Shown here in pieces: positions 17,574 to 26,251 of a DNA stretch of 64,000 bases (within the stretch, counting starts at the first letter, position 1; each line of letters opens with the position of its first letter). This DNA comes from an uncultured Candidatus Saccharibacteria bacterium. GTDB lineage: Bacteria > Patescibacteriota > Saccharimonadia > Saccharimonadales > Saccharimonadaceae. Below the pieces are notes generated by a model. It made no database searches, was not told the origin of the DNA, and saw only the letters and a list, made by a program, of their open reading frames with translations. The DNA is taken from assembly GCA_938030095.1 (NCBI GenBank), contig CALHGK010000005.1, forward strand, positions 62,001 to 126,000, read 5' to 3'. Position numbers and translations under genes: made by a program.

Positions 17574-18074
17574 CTACTTGTGGCGCATTGCCAGGCCAGC
17601 GCGAAGTGTCTCATGATAAAACGGTAGCAGCGGCAGAGCATCGATCTCGGTGAGTGGATACCACGCTGCTGCGCTATTTTCGGCATTAAGCTGAGGTGTT
17701 ATGCGCTGCGCACATTCAACGAGCACCGGATACACATACCACTGACGGCTATGCGCTGCATCGATCTGCATCAGGGGTTGCTGCGACGCCACGATAGTGG
17801 TCCCTCGCGGGTTAATGCCTAGCTCCTCGGTCAGTTCTTGCCCAGCCAGTACCGTAATGCTCGTATCAGTCCGGTCAATGAAGCCAGAGACGCCATTGAG
17901 CATACGCGGCTGCTCAACTTCTTGCTGGCTACGCCGCACCAGTAAAATCTCATCACCGTAACATACCACGCAATTGAAAACAAAGCAGATGGGCTGGCCA
18001 GTGTAGTCGATCCTTCCATTGGGCAGGCGCGGATAGTCTTTGGTCTGGTAGGCAATCATCGCAAGCGGATTCAT
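17574..18074 (-). CDS. NUDIX hydrolase, divergent
   Basis: The 166-residue protein has a Nudix-like segment at about 89-112, GFIDRTD then QELTEELGI. The first acidic residue is Asp and the spacing to the catalytic helix is one residue longer than the consensus. The core REUxEExGU helix is kept with Gln for Arg, so activity is plausible. Substrate unknown. TATACT lies six bases upstream of the ATG on the reverse strand, predicting a leaderless transcript. Confidence 0.8.
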   Translation of the reverse strand: MNPLAMIAYQTKDYPRLPNGRIDYTGQPICFVFNCVVCYGDEILLVRRSQQEVEQPRMLNGVSGFIDRTDTSITVLAGQELTEELGINPRGTTIVASQQPLMQIDAAHSRQWYVYPVLVECAQRITPQLNAENSAAAWYPLTEIDALPLLPFYHETLRAGLAMRHK

Positions 18075-18262
18075 ATGATTAGTATAGCATAAGAGGAATG
18101 AACAGAGGTAGAAAACACAGTATGCAAGCTATAATATACCGTTATGTTTCACCTCTAATTCTCTAGGTGTAGCGTAATGAAGTAAAAAATCGAATTTTTA
18201 AGACTGCCCTAAGCCACGTCGTGCATACTACAGATACAACCATAAACAAGGAGTATACGACA

Positions 18263-18385
18263 ATGGCACAGCAACCAACCCTCACCACAAACGAAGCTCT
18301 CGTTTTGCAGCAGATCAACGAGCATGGCGAAGACGATGTGATCGGCCTAGAGCAGAGCCTGCGCATGAGACGCGTACGCCACTGA
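18263..18385 (+). pseudogene. Truncated N-terminus of a small regulator-like gene
   Basis: A 40-residue frame with ACAAGGAG ribosome-site sequence upstream encodes NEALVLQQINEHGEDDV and GLEQSLRMRR, which resembles the start of a helix-turn-helix protein. It breaks off at about 18362, where histidine kinase sequence begins in another frame. The gene lost its 3' part to a deletion. Confidence 0.55.
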
Positions 18386-19017
18386 CCGCGCTACGCACTG
18401 CAAACGAAGTAGCGCTGCGCAATCCTAAGCTCACCCTCGCTGAGGCTCGCGCCGTCATAGAAGCGAATGTGACCGATGCGACGCGGCTGCAAACGCTAGC
18501 CAATACAATGCTTGGCTTGCTTCGGCACGACCGCTCGGCGGTGCAGCTCCAGCCAGTTGCTTTACAGACTGTGGTGAGCGAAGCGATGAACTTAGTGGTG
18601 GCACCTGCCCAAGCGAAGTCGATTGCCATTGAAGACACCACGCCACCTTTGATGGTGCGGGCTCATCAGCAGCGTCTTGTTCAGCTCCTTACCATTTTGC
18701 TCGACAATGCCATCAAATATAGCCCGGAGCATACTACCATTACCATCACCGCTGAGAGTAGCAATCGCTGGGCTAGGGTGCAGATCATTGACCAAGGCAT
18801 CGGGATGGACACCGCCACGCAGCGTCAGATATTCCAGCGCTTCTACCGAGCCGACCAAGCTCGCACTGGTGGCCTAGGCCAGGGCTATGGCCTTGGGCTT
18901 GCGATTGCCCAGCAGATCATCACCGAGCATGGCGGCAAAATTACTGTCGACAGTACGCCTGGTAGTGGCACGACCTTTACGGTGGCCTTGCGCCTTGCTG
19001 GCAGGCAGAGTACGTAG
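18361..19017 (+). pseudogene. Histidine kinase, 3' half only
   Basis: From 18361 the frame encodes a histidine kinase transmitter: the phospho-acceptor H-box AHETRTPLTALR, then an ATPase domain with the N-box LLDNAIKYSP, G1 DQGIGM, F-box FQRFYRAD and G2 GYGLGLAIAQQI. The sensor and membrane region is missing, and the sequence before the H-box belongs to another gene in another frame. No in-frame start lies before the H-box; a GTG at 18469 would give only the ATPase part. No response regulator is adjacent. A deletion explains this best. Confidence 0.8.
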
Positions 19018-19123
19018 TAGATAACGTTCTGGAGAAATAAAGAGCGGATGCTTGATAAAAATAAGCGAAGACGCGTATCAAACTGGGCTTGAACTAGCTG
19101 GTAGTAAGGGTATATGAGTTGTA

Positions 19124-19399
19124 TTACTTTTTGAGATCAGCTAAAAATTCTTCCGCAGAATCGAATGGCTTGCTTAAGTTCTCACCAGTTGCTATCGATG
19201 ACTCAATTTCAGTAAGTAGTGCTTCGAGTTGCGGCGTCATTGGCTCAGGGATACACGGCTCAATATGGCGAGTTGCAACGACTTGCGTGAGGTAGCTGTT
19301 AATTAGCGCGCTCAACGTTAGGCCAGCGCTTTTTGCAACTTCCTGGGCTTGACGCTTGATATCTTCATCTAATTTTATACGCGTTGTCACCATACTCAT
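19124..19399 (-). CDS. RelB/DinJ-type antitoxin without an adjacent toxin
   Basis: The 91-residue protein begins with a ribbon-helix-helix DNA-binding unit (TTRIKLDEDIKRQAQEVA, then GLTLSALINSYL) as in RelB/DinJ antitoxins. Its acidic C-terminus (FDSAEEFLADL) is the usual toxin-wrapping tail. Normally a RelE/YafQ-type toxin follows, but the 100 bases downstream hold no gene. The start at 19399 was chosen because it matches the family and lies in a palindrome likely to be its own operator. Confidence 0.82.
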   Translation of the reverse strand: MSMVTTRIKLDEDIKRQAQEVAKSAGLTLSALINSYLTQVVATRHIEPCIPEPMTPQLEALLTEIESSIATGENLSKPFDSAEEFLADLKK

Positions 19400-19412
19400 A
19401 CTACTGAGTATG
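19391..19412 (-). promoter_or_regulatory. Palindromic operator over the antitoxin start
   Basis: CATACTCA and TGAGTATG form a perfect eight-base inverted repeat with a six-base centre, overlapping the start codon. Ribbon-helix-helix antitoxins typically bind such sites to repress themselves. Confidence 0.6.
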
Positions 19413-19616
19413 TACGAAGTAATATACTGCGTCAAGAACGGTATTCTTTTCTTGCATCCTATTAGATAGCACACTCGAACGAAGCTTATGCAAAAAATAG
19501 TGTGAACCGAGCACGAGGAAAACGTGCAGCAATGCGATGGGTCTGCAAGATTTCACTTTAAGCTTCTTTTAACGCCTGCTCCCTATACTCGAACCATAAT
19601 AACGAAAGGAGTATGT

Positions 19617-20000
19617 ATGAAAATAGAAGATGGCTTCGCAACGGAGAAGCGTAGTGTGTCGCCGACATCCCCATCGTCTATGCAGTCTCAGGCCAAAGGC
19701 ACGGCTAACTCTGGTTTGATCGCGGCGGTGATCGGCGGTGTGATCGTGGCGGCAACGCTCGGATTTCTTGGTGGTATGCAGGTCAATAGCCGCAGCATAT
19801 CGAGCCAAAGTGGCCCTAGTGGCCATGGTATGATGGGTAGTCAAACTAGCCAAGGGAACATGTCGCCACCAGGCCAAGCAGGGCAGTCGGCGGGCAGTGG
19901 TGCTCAGCCAGGCGCACCGTCAAATGGAGCAAATACCACCACGCAAACCCAGCAAGGCACCACCCAACAAACCACGCAAGATACGACCAAGAATACCTAA
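19617..20000 (+). CDS. Single-pass protein with Gln/Thr/Ser-rich external tail
   Basis: The 127-residue product has a cytoplasmic start of about 30 residues, one Gly/Ala/Val-rich helix (about 35-57), and a low-complexity tail rich in Ser, Gly, Gln and Thr ending in repeated TTQ units. The ATG follows GAAAGGAG. TATACT lies about 30 bases upstream. Such tails are common on surface proteins of small epibiotic bacteria, but the function is unknown. A shared terminator separates it from the convergent thioredoxin-fold gene. Confidence 0.75.
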   Translation: MKIEDGFATEKRSVSPTSPSSMQSQAKGTANSGLIAAVIGGVIVAATLGFLGGMQVNSRSISSQSGPSGHGMMGSQTSQGNMSPPGQAGQSAGSGAQPGAPSNGANTTTQTQQGTTQQTTQDTTKNT

Positions 20001-20010
20001 TACTGATAAT

Positions 20011-20038
20011 AAAACCACCTCTGATATGAGGTGGTTTT
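20011..20038. terminator. Bidirectional terminator
   Basis: AAAACCACCT pairs with AGGTGGTTTT around an eight-base loop, between convergent genes. Confidence 0.9.
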
Positions 20039-20057
20039 CGGCTTACTGGAGTAAGGA

Positions 20058-20825
20058 TTATTGTGGCAAGGAGACACCCTTTTCTTTGAGGGCTGGCTCG
20101 ATGACGAGCTTGCCAAAGGCATCGGCGTCGGCCCACACTTGGCGCGCATCTGAACTGCCTGAGGTGGTGAGCTTGCCGTCCTTGACGTATTGATTGGTCA
20201 CATTCTTGCCATTGACAAGAATAGCTGGTGTGGCGCTGGCGGCATTTTGGGCACCAGCCAGGGATTTATCGAAGGCGATCTTTTTCTTAATCCGGGCACC
20301 TGAACGGTCGGCCTCGGCAAGGTCGGTCTTGAAGCGGTTGACATCAAGGCCAAGCCCCTGTGCAGTGGTGGCGAAGTAGTTGGTGCGTTCTGTGCCATCG
20401 AGTGACTGCCACGAATTTTGTTCGGTGTAGACTTTGTCGTGCATCTCCCAATATTTACCTTGGAAGCCAGCCGACTCAACTGCCGCTGCTGCCGCGAGTG
20501 CATTGGGGTGGATGGACGAGAGAGGGTTGTTGCGGAAGATGAGCTGCACGTGATCCTTGTATTTCTCAGTGACTGCCTTGAGTGCAGGCGAGGCTTGCGA
20601 ACAGCCAGGGCACTGGAAGTCTCCATATTCGATGATTGTTACCTTTGGTGATTTGCTCCCGTGGGTATGGTCGGCGATGTCGCCATTTTGGCTACTGGCG
20701 CTTTGTACCTGCAATGGGTCAACACCCGACAGATTGATCGACTCACCTTGGCGCGACAGCCACACGAGCCCACCTAAGATTGCGAGGCAGAGCACTGCAA
20801 AGATCAGCCATGATTTTTTTGTCAT
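20058..20825 (-). CDS. Membrane-anchored DsbA-like thiol oxidoreductase
   Basis: This 255-residue protein has an N-terminal membrane anchor (about 5-24) and a thioredoxin-4/DsbA domain with the active site CPGC in the FQCPGCSQ segment near residue 74. A TPAILVNGK segment near 205 supplies the cis-proline loop. It would form or shuffle disulfides in exported proteins. The partner oxidase (VKOR or DsbB) is not in the window. Confidence 0.9.
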   Translation of the reverse strand: MTKKSWLIFAVLCLAILGGLVWLSRQGESINLSGVDPLQVQSASSQNGDIADHTHGSKSPKVTIIEYGDFQCPGCSQASPALKAVTEKYKDHVQLIFRNNPLSSIHPNALAAAAAVESAGFQGKYWEMHDKVYTEQNSWQSLDGTERTNYFATTAQGLGLDVNRFKTDLAEADRSGARIKKKIAFDKSLAGAQNAASATPAILVNGKNVTNQYVKDGKLTTSGSSDARQVWADADAFGKLVIEPALKEKGVSLPQ

Positions 20826-20948
20826 AAACGAAACATTCCTCCTTATTCTTGCATATTATATCGTGCTCGAGAGGCCGAATCAAGCTGACAGAGGTGCTGC
20901 ACAGGCCAAAGCATTGAGCCGATCAGGGGAGTGCGCTACAATGATGGC

Positions 20949-21971
20949 ATGGAAATGCTCATGATCATCATCTTTGCTATCTTTGTCATTGCCCTCATCC
21001 TGGCTGGTAGTGCATGGCCCGATATACCACCGGTAAGCCAATACGAGCTCGAGCGTCGTCGCCAGCAGAATAATCGCACAGCGATCCACCAGTTGCGGCG
21101 CATTGCTGTCTATGATGACCTTGTCTCGCTCCAGCGCTGCGTGGTAGCGCTATTGCTGGTGCTGATGGTGATGGCAAGTATCGGTGCATTCGACTTTGGT
21201 GGCGGAGTGCTGGTTGCGCTTGTGGTGGCACTGCTCTATGGTGGTGTGGGGCGGATTGGCTGGATACATGCAATTGCCCAGCGCCTCTATAATGCAGTTG
21301 AGCCGAGCTTCGTTAGTTTTGCCGGGCGATTCCCACGAGTGGTGTGCATTGTCCGTTCGTTTGTGCCGCCAGTAGAGACGAACCTTCGCCTGGGGTCGCG
21401 GGCTGAGCTTGAACATCTGGTGCGTCATGCTCGGCCATCAGTCTTGCCGCCAGTAGAGCGTGAGCAAGCGCTGGGGAGCTTAACATTTGCGCGTAAGACA
21501 GTCGAGACAGTTATGGTGCCGCGCAATGCTATCAAGACAGTCGAGCAAGATGCCATGGTGGGGCCGCTGTTACTCGATGAGTTGCACCGCACCGGGCATA
21601 GCCGCTTCCCAGTGGTGGATGGCGACATTGATCATATTATTGGCGTGTTACACACCCGCGACTTTATGTCGCTCAAGGAGGCAGTGTCGGCTCAGGTGCA
21701 AACGGTGATGGACCCAAACGTGTACTACATCGACGGGACGCAGTCGCTCGAGCAAGCCTTGGGTGCGTTTATTAAGACGCGCCAACAGGTCTTCATTGTC
21801 GTCAATACGTATCGTGAGACGGTAGGGATGGTGACGCTGGATGATTGTATCGAAGCCTTGCTTGGTCATGCTCCCACAGCGGATGATGACGAGGTATATA
21901 GCCAGCCAGTAGCATTGCCCGAACCCACGCAGCCGCGCGCCCTCCCCATGGGCGAGCAGAATGATGCCTGA
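20949..21971 (+). CDS. CBS-domain membrane protein, CorC/CNNM-like
   Basis: The 340-residue protein has a membrane helix at the start and a hairpin of two helices (about 65-105), then a linker and a tandem CBS pair at about 180-310. TVMVPRNAI and VVDGDIDHIIGVLHTRDF open CBS1, and VNTYRETVGMVTLDD lies in CBS2, as in the HlyC/CorC family. Such proteins often handle Mg2+ or Co2+ and sense adenine nucleotides. The DUF21 part is shorter than usual. TACAAT lies six bases before the ATG at 20949, which supports that start over a GTG at 20931. Confidence 0.8.
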   Translation: MEMLMIIIFAIFVIALILAGSAWPDIPPVSQYELERRRQQNNRTAIHQLRRIAVYDDLVSLQRCVVALLLVLMVMASIGAFDFGGGVLVALVVALLYGGVGRIGWIHAIAQRLYNAVEPSFVSFAGRFPRVVCIVRSFVPPVETNLRLGSRAELEHLVRHARPSVLPPVEREQALGSLTFARKTVETVMVPRNAIKTVEQDAMVGPLLLDELHRTGHSRFPVVDGDIDHIIGVLHTRDFMSLKEAVSAQVQTVMDPNVYYIDGTQSLEQALGAFIKTRQQVFIVVNTYRETVGMVTLDDCIEALLGHAPTADDDEVYSQPVALPEPTQPRALPMGEQNDA

Positions 21972-21979
21972 AATTGTGG

Positions 21980-21985
21980 TATAAT
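21980..21985 (+). promoter_or_regulatory. Extended -10 box of aspS
   Basis: TGG-TATAAT lies nine bases before the aspS ATG, inside the last bases of the previous gene's region. No Shine-Dalgarno sequence fits in between. Confidence 0.7.
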
Positions 21986-21994
21986 CTAACAGAT

Positions 21995-23773
21995 ATGACA
22001 CAACGAATACTTGCCAACCAAACGCCGGATTACACCGGTCAAACCATCACTGTGGCCGGCTGGGTACATGCACGGCGCGACCATGGTGGCCTGATTTTTA
22101 TCGACCTACGCGACCATACTGGCCTGGTGCAGCTGGTCGTCAGCCCTGAACAAACTGCGGCCTTTGCGCTGGCAGAGCATGCTCGCGACGAGTACGTTCT
22201 GCGGGCCCGCGGCCAGGTGCGCCAGCGTGGTGAGGGCCTGGCCAACCCCAATATTGCCAGCGGTAGCATTGAGCTTGTGGTAAATGAGCTAGAGGTGCTC
22301 AACAAAGCCGAGACGCTGCCTATCCAGCCCTTTAGCGAGACCAATCAAGCGGGTGAAGACCTGCGCTTTGCCTACCGCTACCTCGACCTGCGCCGGCCCA
22401 AGCTGCAAACGATGCTGCGCCGCCGCGCCGATATGTACCGCCGCATGCGCCAATATATGGACGAGCGCGATTTTATCGAAATCCAAACGCCAATCCTTGC
22501 AAATTCCAGCCCCGAGGGCGCGCGCGACTTCCTCATCCCCAGCCGCTTGCAAGAGGGCAAATTCTACGCCCTGCCACAAGCACCGCAGCAGTTTAAGCAG
22601 CTGCTGATGGTTGGTGGCGTGCCGCGCTACTATCAGCTGGCCGCTTGCTTCCGCGACGAAGACCCGCGCGCCGACCGCCTGTATGGTGAGTTTTACCAGC
22701 TGGATCTAGAAATGAGCTTTGTGGAGGATGGCGAGCAAGTCCGCCAGATGATGGAACCACTGATGCGGCAGCTGGTGACGGACTTTGCTGGCAAGACGCT
22801 GCTGGATCTGAGTGATCTGCCGGCCGGCGACGGCCACCCCATCCCGCGCATCCCGTACCAAGCCGCCATGGAAACCTACGGCAGCGACAAGCCAGACCTG
22901 CGCTTTGGCATGGAGCTGGTTGAGCTAACGGACGTGTTTGCCGACACCGAATTTGGCGTGTTCAAAAACGCTGAATGTATTAAGGCAATCTGCGTCAAAA
23001 ACGGTGCGTCGCTCAGCCGCAAGCAGATTGATGGCTTTACCCACATCGCCAAAGTCGAGGGCGCAGGCGGCCTGGCCTACATTACCTACCAAGACGGCGC
23101 GGCCAAGAGCCCAATTGCTAAGTTTTTGAGTGAGGATGAGCTGGCCGCCATCCAAGCCAAAACGGGGGCTAAGGACGGCGATGCAGTTTTCTTTGGGGCC
23201 GATAGGCGCCCGGTGGTTAATGCAGTGCTAGGGCGGCTGCGTAGTGAGTTTGCCGAGCACTTTGGCCTGAAGGATCCGCAGGCGGTGGCGCTAGCCTGGA
23301 TTATCGATTTCCCATTCTACGAGTGGGATGAGCATGCCCGTAAGCTCGACTTTGGCCACAATCCCTTTAGCATGCCAAAGGGCGGGCTCAGCACGCTGCA
23401 AGCTGCCCAGACCGATGACGAGAAGTTAGCTATTCTGGCCGACCAGTTCGATATGGTGATGAACGGCTACGAAATCTGCAGCGGCGGTGTGCGCAACCAC
23501 AACCCGGCTGTGCTGTACGAAGTATTCGGGCTGCTAGGCTATAGCCGGCAGTATGTGGAAGAGAAGTTTGGCGCTATGCTGCGGGCCTTTACCTACGGTG
23601 CGCCGCCACACGCAGGCTGCGCCTTTGGCATCGACCGCATCCTGATGGAGCTAACCGGCGAGCACAACGTGCGCGAAACCCTCGCCTTCCCCAAAAACGG
23701 CAGCGGCGTCGACGTCATGATGGACTCCCCCGCACAGGTAGACCCCGGGCAGCTGAAGGAGTTGGGGTTATAA
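21995..23773 (+). CDS. aspS: Aspartyl-tRNA synthetase
   Basis: The 592-residue class IIb synthetase has an OB-fold anticodon domain (about 1-110), motif 2 with FRDEDPRADRLYGEF, a bacterial-type GAD insertion (about 285-430), and motif 3 with GIDRILMEL near 530. Length and the GAD domain match bacterial AspRS. Whether it also charges tRNA-Asn cannot be judged here. GC content and codon choice are stronger than in neighbouring genes. It is probably leaderless. Confidence 0.97.
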   Translation: MTQRILANQTPDYTGQTITVAGWVHARRDHGGLIFIDLRDHTGLVQLVVSPEQTAAFALAEHARDEYVLRARGQVRQRGEGLANPNIASGSIELVVNELEVLNKAETLPIQPFSETNQAGEDLRFAYRYLDLRRPKLQTMLRRRADMYRRMRQYMDERDFIEIQTPILANSSPEGARDFLIPSRLQEGKFYALPQAPQQFKQLLMVGGVPRYYQLAACFRDEDPRADRLYGEFYQLDLEMSFVEDGEQVRQMMEPLMRQLVTDFAGKTLLDLSDLPAGDGHPIPRIPYQAAMETYGSDKPDLRFGMELVELTDVFADTEFGVFKNAECIKAICVKNGASLSRKQIDGFTHIAKVEGAGGLAYITYQDGAAKSPIAKFLSEDELAAIQAKTGAKDGDAVFFGADRRPVVNAVLGRLRSEFAEHFGLKDPQAVALAWIIDFPFYEWDEHARKLDFGHNPFSMPKGGLSTLQAAQTDDEKLAILADQFDMVMNGYEICSGGVRNHNPAVLYEVFGLLGYSRQYVEEKFGAMLRAFTYGAPPHAGCAFGIDRILMELTGEHNVRETLAFPKNGSGVDVMMDSPAQVDPGQLKELGL

Positions 23774-23850
23774 ACAAACGAGCGATGACTCGCTATCATT
23801 TACGAATCTGGTGCAAATGAAACAAACGTGCACAAGGAGATAATGACCCC

Positions 23851-24270
23851 ATGAGCTGGGATCTCACCGCAATCAAAACAAAACGTCATGTCCAGTCGGT
23901 TGGTGACTTGACGGAAGAAGACTGCGTGCCGCTCGAGCACCAGCAGATGATTACCGAGCTCAAAAAGATTGCCAAAGCATGCGATGCGCAGCTAGACACT
24001 CGCGACCCGTCGTGGCTTGTTATGCAGAAGAGGGAGTGGCTGATTGAATTTAGCCTGAGCAAACACAGGGAACAACTCATCACCATGGGGCTCTTCGTCA
24101 GAGGTAGCAAGGAGCCAACGGAGGTATTTGCGTATCTCATCCAGGAGCTTGGCATGCGGCTGGTGGAATGGAGCACTGGCGAGTTCCTGGATCTATCAAA
24201 GCAGAGCAGCTTCGGGCACTGGCAGGAATGGAGCGAGCGGGTGCTGCAAAATAGTGCAAAGTCACCATAA
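23851..24270 (+). CDS. Small soluble protein of unknown function
   Basis: The product has 139 residues, is mixed alpha/beta, and has no membrane helix or signal. An AAGGAG site lies upstream of the ATG. Trp-rich segments (WLVMQKREWLIEFSL in the middle, FGHWQEWSERVL near the end) give it a defined fold, but I recognise no family. It stands between aspS and the convergent MBL-fold gene. Confidence 0.7.
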   Translation: MSWDLTAIKTKRHVQSVGDLTEEDCVPLEHQQMITELKKIAKACDAQLDTRDPSWLVMQKREWLIEFSLSKHREQLITMGLFVRGSKEPTEVFAYLIQELGMRLVEWSTGEFLDLSKQSSFGHWQEWSERVLQNSAKSP

Positions 24271-24312
24271 GCATAAGCGCGTGTGCGATTACGGGAGCTG
24301 TGGGATAGCTAG

Positions 24313-24975
24313 TTACGATAGCTCTATTGTTTCTATCCGCTGATACTTCACTCCAACTTCAGTTGCCGCTGCTGTGCAAAGTGTATCAATCAATCCCTTG
24401 CCGGCGTCACTCAAGATAGCGTCATGAACAGGAAAAGCCAGGCGTGGCACGACGGCCTGCAAGAAACTACGTACCTCGGAGAACTTGAGCCATGGTGCGG
24501 CCACTGGCAGAGCGAGGACGTCGATGGGGCGCTGAGGCAAAGCGAAGGAATCACCAGGGTAGTAGATGCGATTGTTGATCAACACGGCAAGGTTGTGGAG
24601 GCGCGGAATGTTTGGGCTCACCACGGCATGCTCACCGCCAAAGAACTCAAGCGTGAATGGCCCAATCTGGAGCGTATCGCCAGGCACTGCGGCTGTTGCG
24701 TGGTGAATAGAGAGTGTGCCCTCTGGCAGAGATATCGTTGTACTATCTACGATGATATTATGAACACTTATAATCTCTGCTTCAGGAAATGCCTGTATAA
24801 TACGCTTGATGAGCGCATGGCTACAATGGTCGGGATGCGCATGGGTAATGAGAACTGCCGCTACCTGCTGCGGCATAGCAAAATCGTCGGTGTATACACC
24901 CGGGTCGACGACCAAGCTCTGGCCGTCAATTGTAATAGTAAAGCAAGAGTGGGCGAATTTCGTTAGTGTTGTCAT
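24313..24975 (-). CDS. Metallo-beta-lactamase-fold hydrolase (UlaG-like)
   Basis: The 220-residue protein shows the zinc motif HAHPDH near residue 45, a second conserved segment GGEHAV near 113 and YPGDSF near 140. The compact form with an N-terminal KFAHSCFTI strand resembles the UlaG/YtnP-like group acting on small phosphoesters or lactones. TATACT six bases before the ATG predicts a leaderless mRNA. The substrate is unknown. Confidence 0.85.
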   Translation of the reverse strand: MTTLTKFAHSCFTITIDGQSLVVDPGVYTDDFAMPQQVAAVLITHAHPDHCSHALIKRIIQAFPEAEIISVHNIIVDSTTISLPEGTLSIHHATAAVPGDTLQIGPFTLEFFGGEHAVVSPNIPRLHNLAVLINNRIYYPGDSFALPQRPIDVLALPVAAPWLKFSEVRSFLQAVVPRLAFPVHDAILSDAGKGLIDTLCTAAATEVGVKYQRIETIELS

Positions 24976-25092
24976 ATATCTAGTATAGCGGAGAAGAGGG
25001 TGAAGCGATAGGTTGCTTCTTGCCGCGTGGTACTGGTTGAGAATATCTGACTGGTGTCAGTAACTAGAAGACTCCCTATAGTAAAGATACAT

Positions 25093-25182
25093 ATGTACGC
25101 TCAAAAATCGCTTCCCAGTGTGAGAGCTGAAAAGCTTAACTATGGCGTAGTAGCAATTTCTGATATTTCACAGACAGAATAG
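25093..25182 (+). CDS. Possible 29-residue small protein
   Basis: A short frame with TATAGT about 11 bases before its ATG lies in the otherwise gene-free 24976-25259 stretch. Its length allows chance occurrence, and no family is recognised. The rest of the stretch shows no feature I can support. Confidence 0.2.
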   Translation: MYAQKSLPSVRAEKLNYGVVAISDISQTE

Positions 25183-25259
25183 TAGGCAGGAGGGAGAAGG
25201 TCTTGAAAGCAAGCTAGGAAACCATTGTGATACCGCCAGAAATGTGGCATTATAGCTGT

Positions 25260-25841
25260 ATGAATAAAACGATTCTCTTTGTGCCGGGCTTCCAAGAAGG
25301 GCGCGCCGACCGCGATTATGATACACTGATGAACCGCTGGCGAGCGATGGGCTACGCGGTGGACTTTGTACCAATCCAATGGCATAGAACTATGCAAAAA
25401 CAGTGGTTGCAGACGCTACATGAGCGGTATCGGCAGCATGATCCAGCCGAGACTATTCTGGCTGGTTTCTCATTTAGGGCGTGTATTGCGTTCTTGGCGG
25501 CGTGTGAACAAGCACCAAGTGAGCTGTGGCTCTTCTCGCTGTCGCCGTCATTTGCAGAGTGTGCGCAGTATTGGTCTGGGCGTGACTGGCGTGTGATTGG
25601 CAAGCGGCGACTCGAATATGCCAAGCAGGTGAGCTTGGTAGCGGCTGCGCAGCGTATTACGTGCCCTGTGCAGATTTTCGTTGGCTCAGAGGAGTTTATT
25701 AAGTGGCCAGAGATGAAACTTGTCTTTGATACTGCCGTGCAACATATCCCCACCGTCCATGGCACAGTGGTAGAAGGCGCTGGGCATGCGGTTGATGACT
25801 CGCGGTATGTGGCAGCGGTGTGCGACGCAATAGAGCGATAA
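25260..25841 (+). CDS. Alpha/beta hydrolase, RBBP9/YdeN-like
   Basis: The 193-residue protein begins with ILFVPGFQEG and has a nucleophile-like GFSFRA near residue 66 and a late GAGHAV carrying the catalytic His. The pattern of a small hydrolase without a lid resembles the serine hydrolase group that includes RBBP9 and YdeN. The ATG at 25260 follows TATAGC by a few bases; a longer reading from 25227 would start before that box. Substrate unknown. Confidence 0.75.
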   Translation: MNKTILFVPGFQEGRADRDYDTLMNRWRAMGYAVDFVPIQWHRTMQKQWLQTLHERYRQHDPAETILAGFSFRACIAFLAACEQAPSELWLFSLSPSFAECAQYWSGRDWRVIGKRRLEYAKQVSLVAAAQRITCPVQIFVGSEEFIKWPEMKLVFDTAVQHIPTVHGTVVEGAGHAVDDSRYVAAVCDAIER

Positions 25842-25863
25842 CTGTGGTATAATATAGGCAATT

Positions 25864-26202
25864 ATGACGAGAACACACGACACTTTACCGCGAAAATTTG
25901 AAGAGCACCCTGACTTTTTAGAGAGAATGAAAGAAGGGGTTCGATCACTCGGTGTAGGCGCGATTAAATAGGCGCTTAGCCGCGTTGAGGGTAGCTATTG
26001 GAAGCCGGGAGACCCGATAACGCGCTTCACTGTGTTTGATGATAATGCAGTCTATGACTTGTCGGAAACTGATGGGATTATTCCAAATATCAGCAAGACG
26101 ACACCTATTGATGTGATTGGCGGGACGATGACAGTATTTGCACCAGGCGAAGAAGAGAGGGTTTTGCGAGCACTACGTCAGGAAGACCAAAAGCAGCAAT
26201 AA
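25864..26202 (+). pseudogene. Unknown gene broken by one in-frame TAG
   Basis: A 112-codon frame with TATAAT ten bases before its ATG is interrupted only at 25969-25971 by TAG, after 35 codons. The part before the stop holds RKFEEHPDFLERMKEGV and the part after it VEGSYWKPGDPITRF; both look protein-like. A single C-to-T change of CAG would explain the stop. TAG is a normal terminator elsewhere in the window, so recoding is unlikely. The family is not recognised. Confidence 0.65.
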
Positions 26203-26210
26203 GCAATGGA

Positions 26211-26241
26211 GCTACGCTAGCCGTTTATGAGCTAGCGTAGC
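26211..26241. terminator. Strong hairpin between convergent genes
   Basis: GCTACGCTAGC pairs perfectly with GCTAGCGTAGC around a nine-base loop, followed by GTAAGTTTT. It lies ten bases from the end of the convergent hydrolase gene. Confidence 0.75.
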
Positions 26242-26251
26242 GTAAGTTTTA

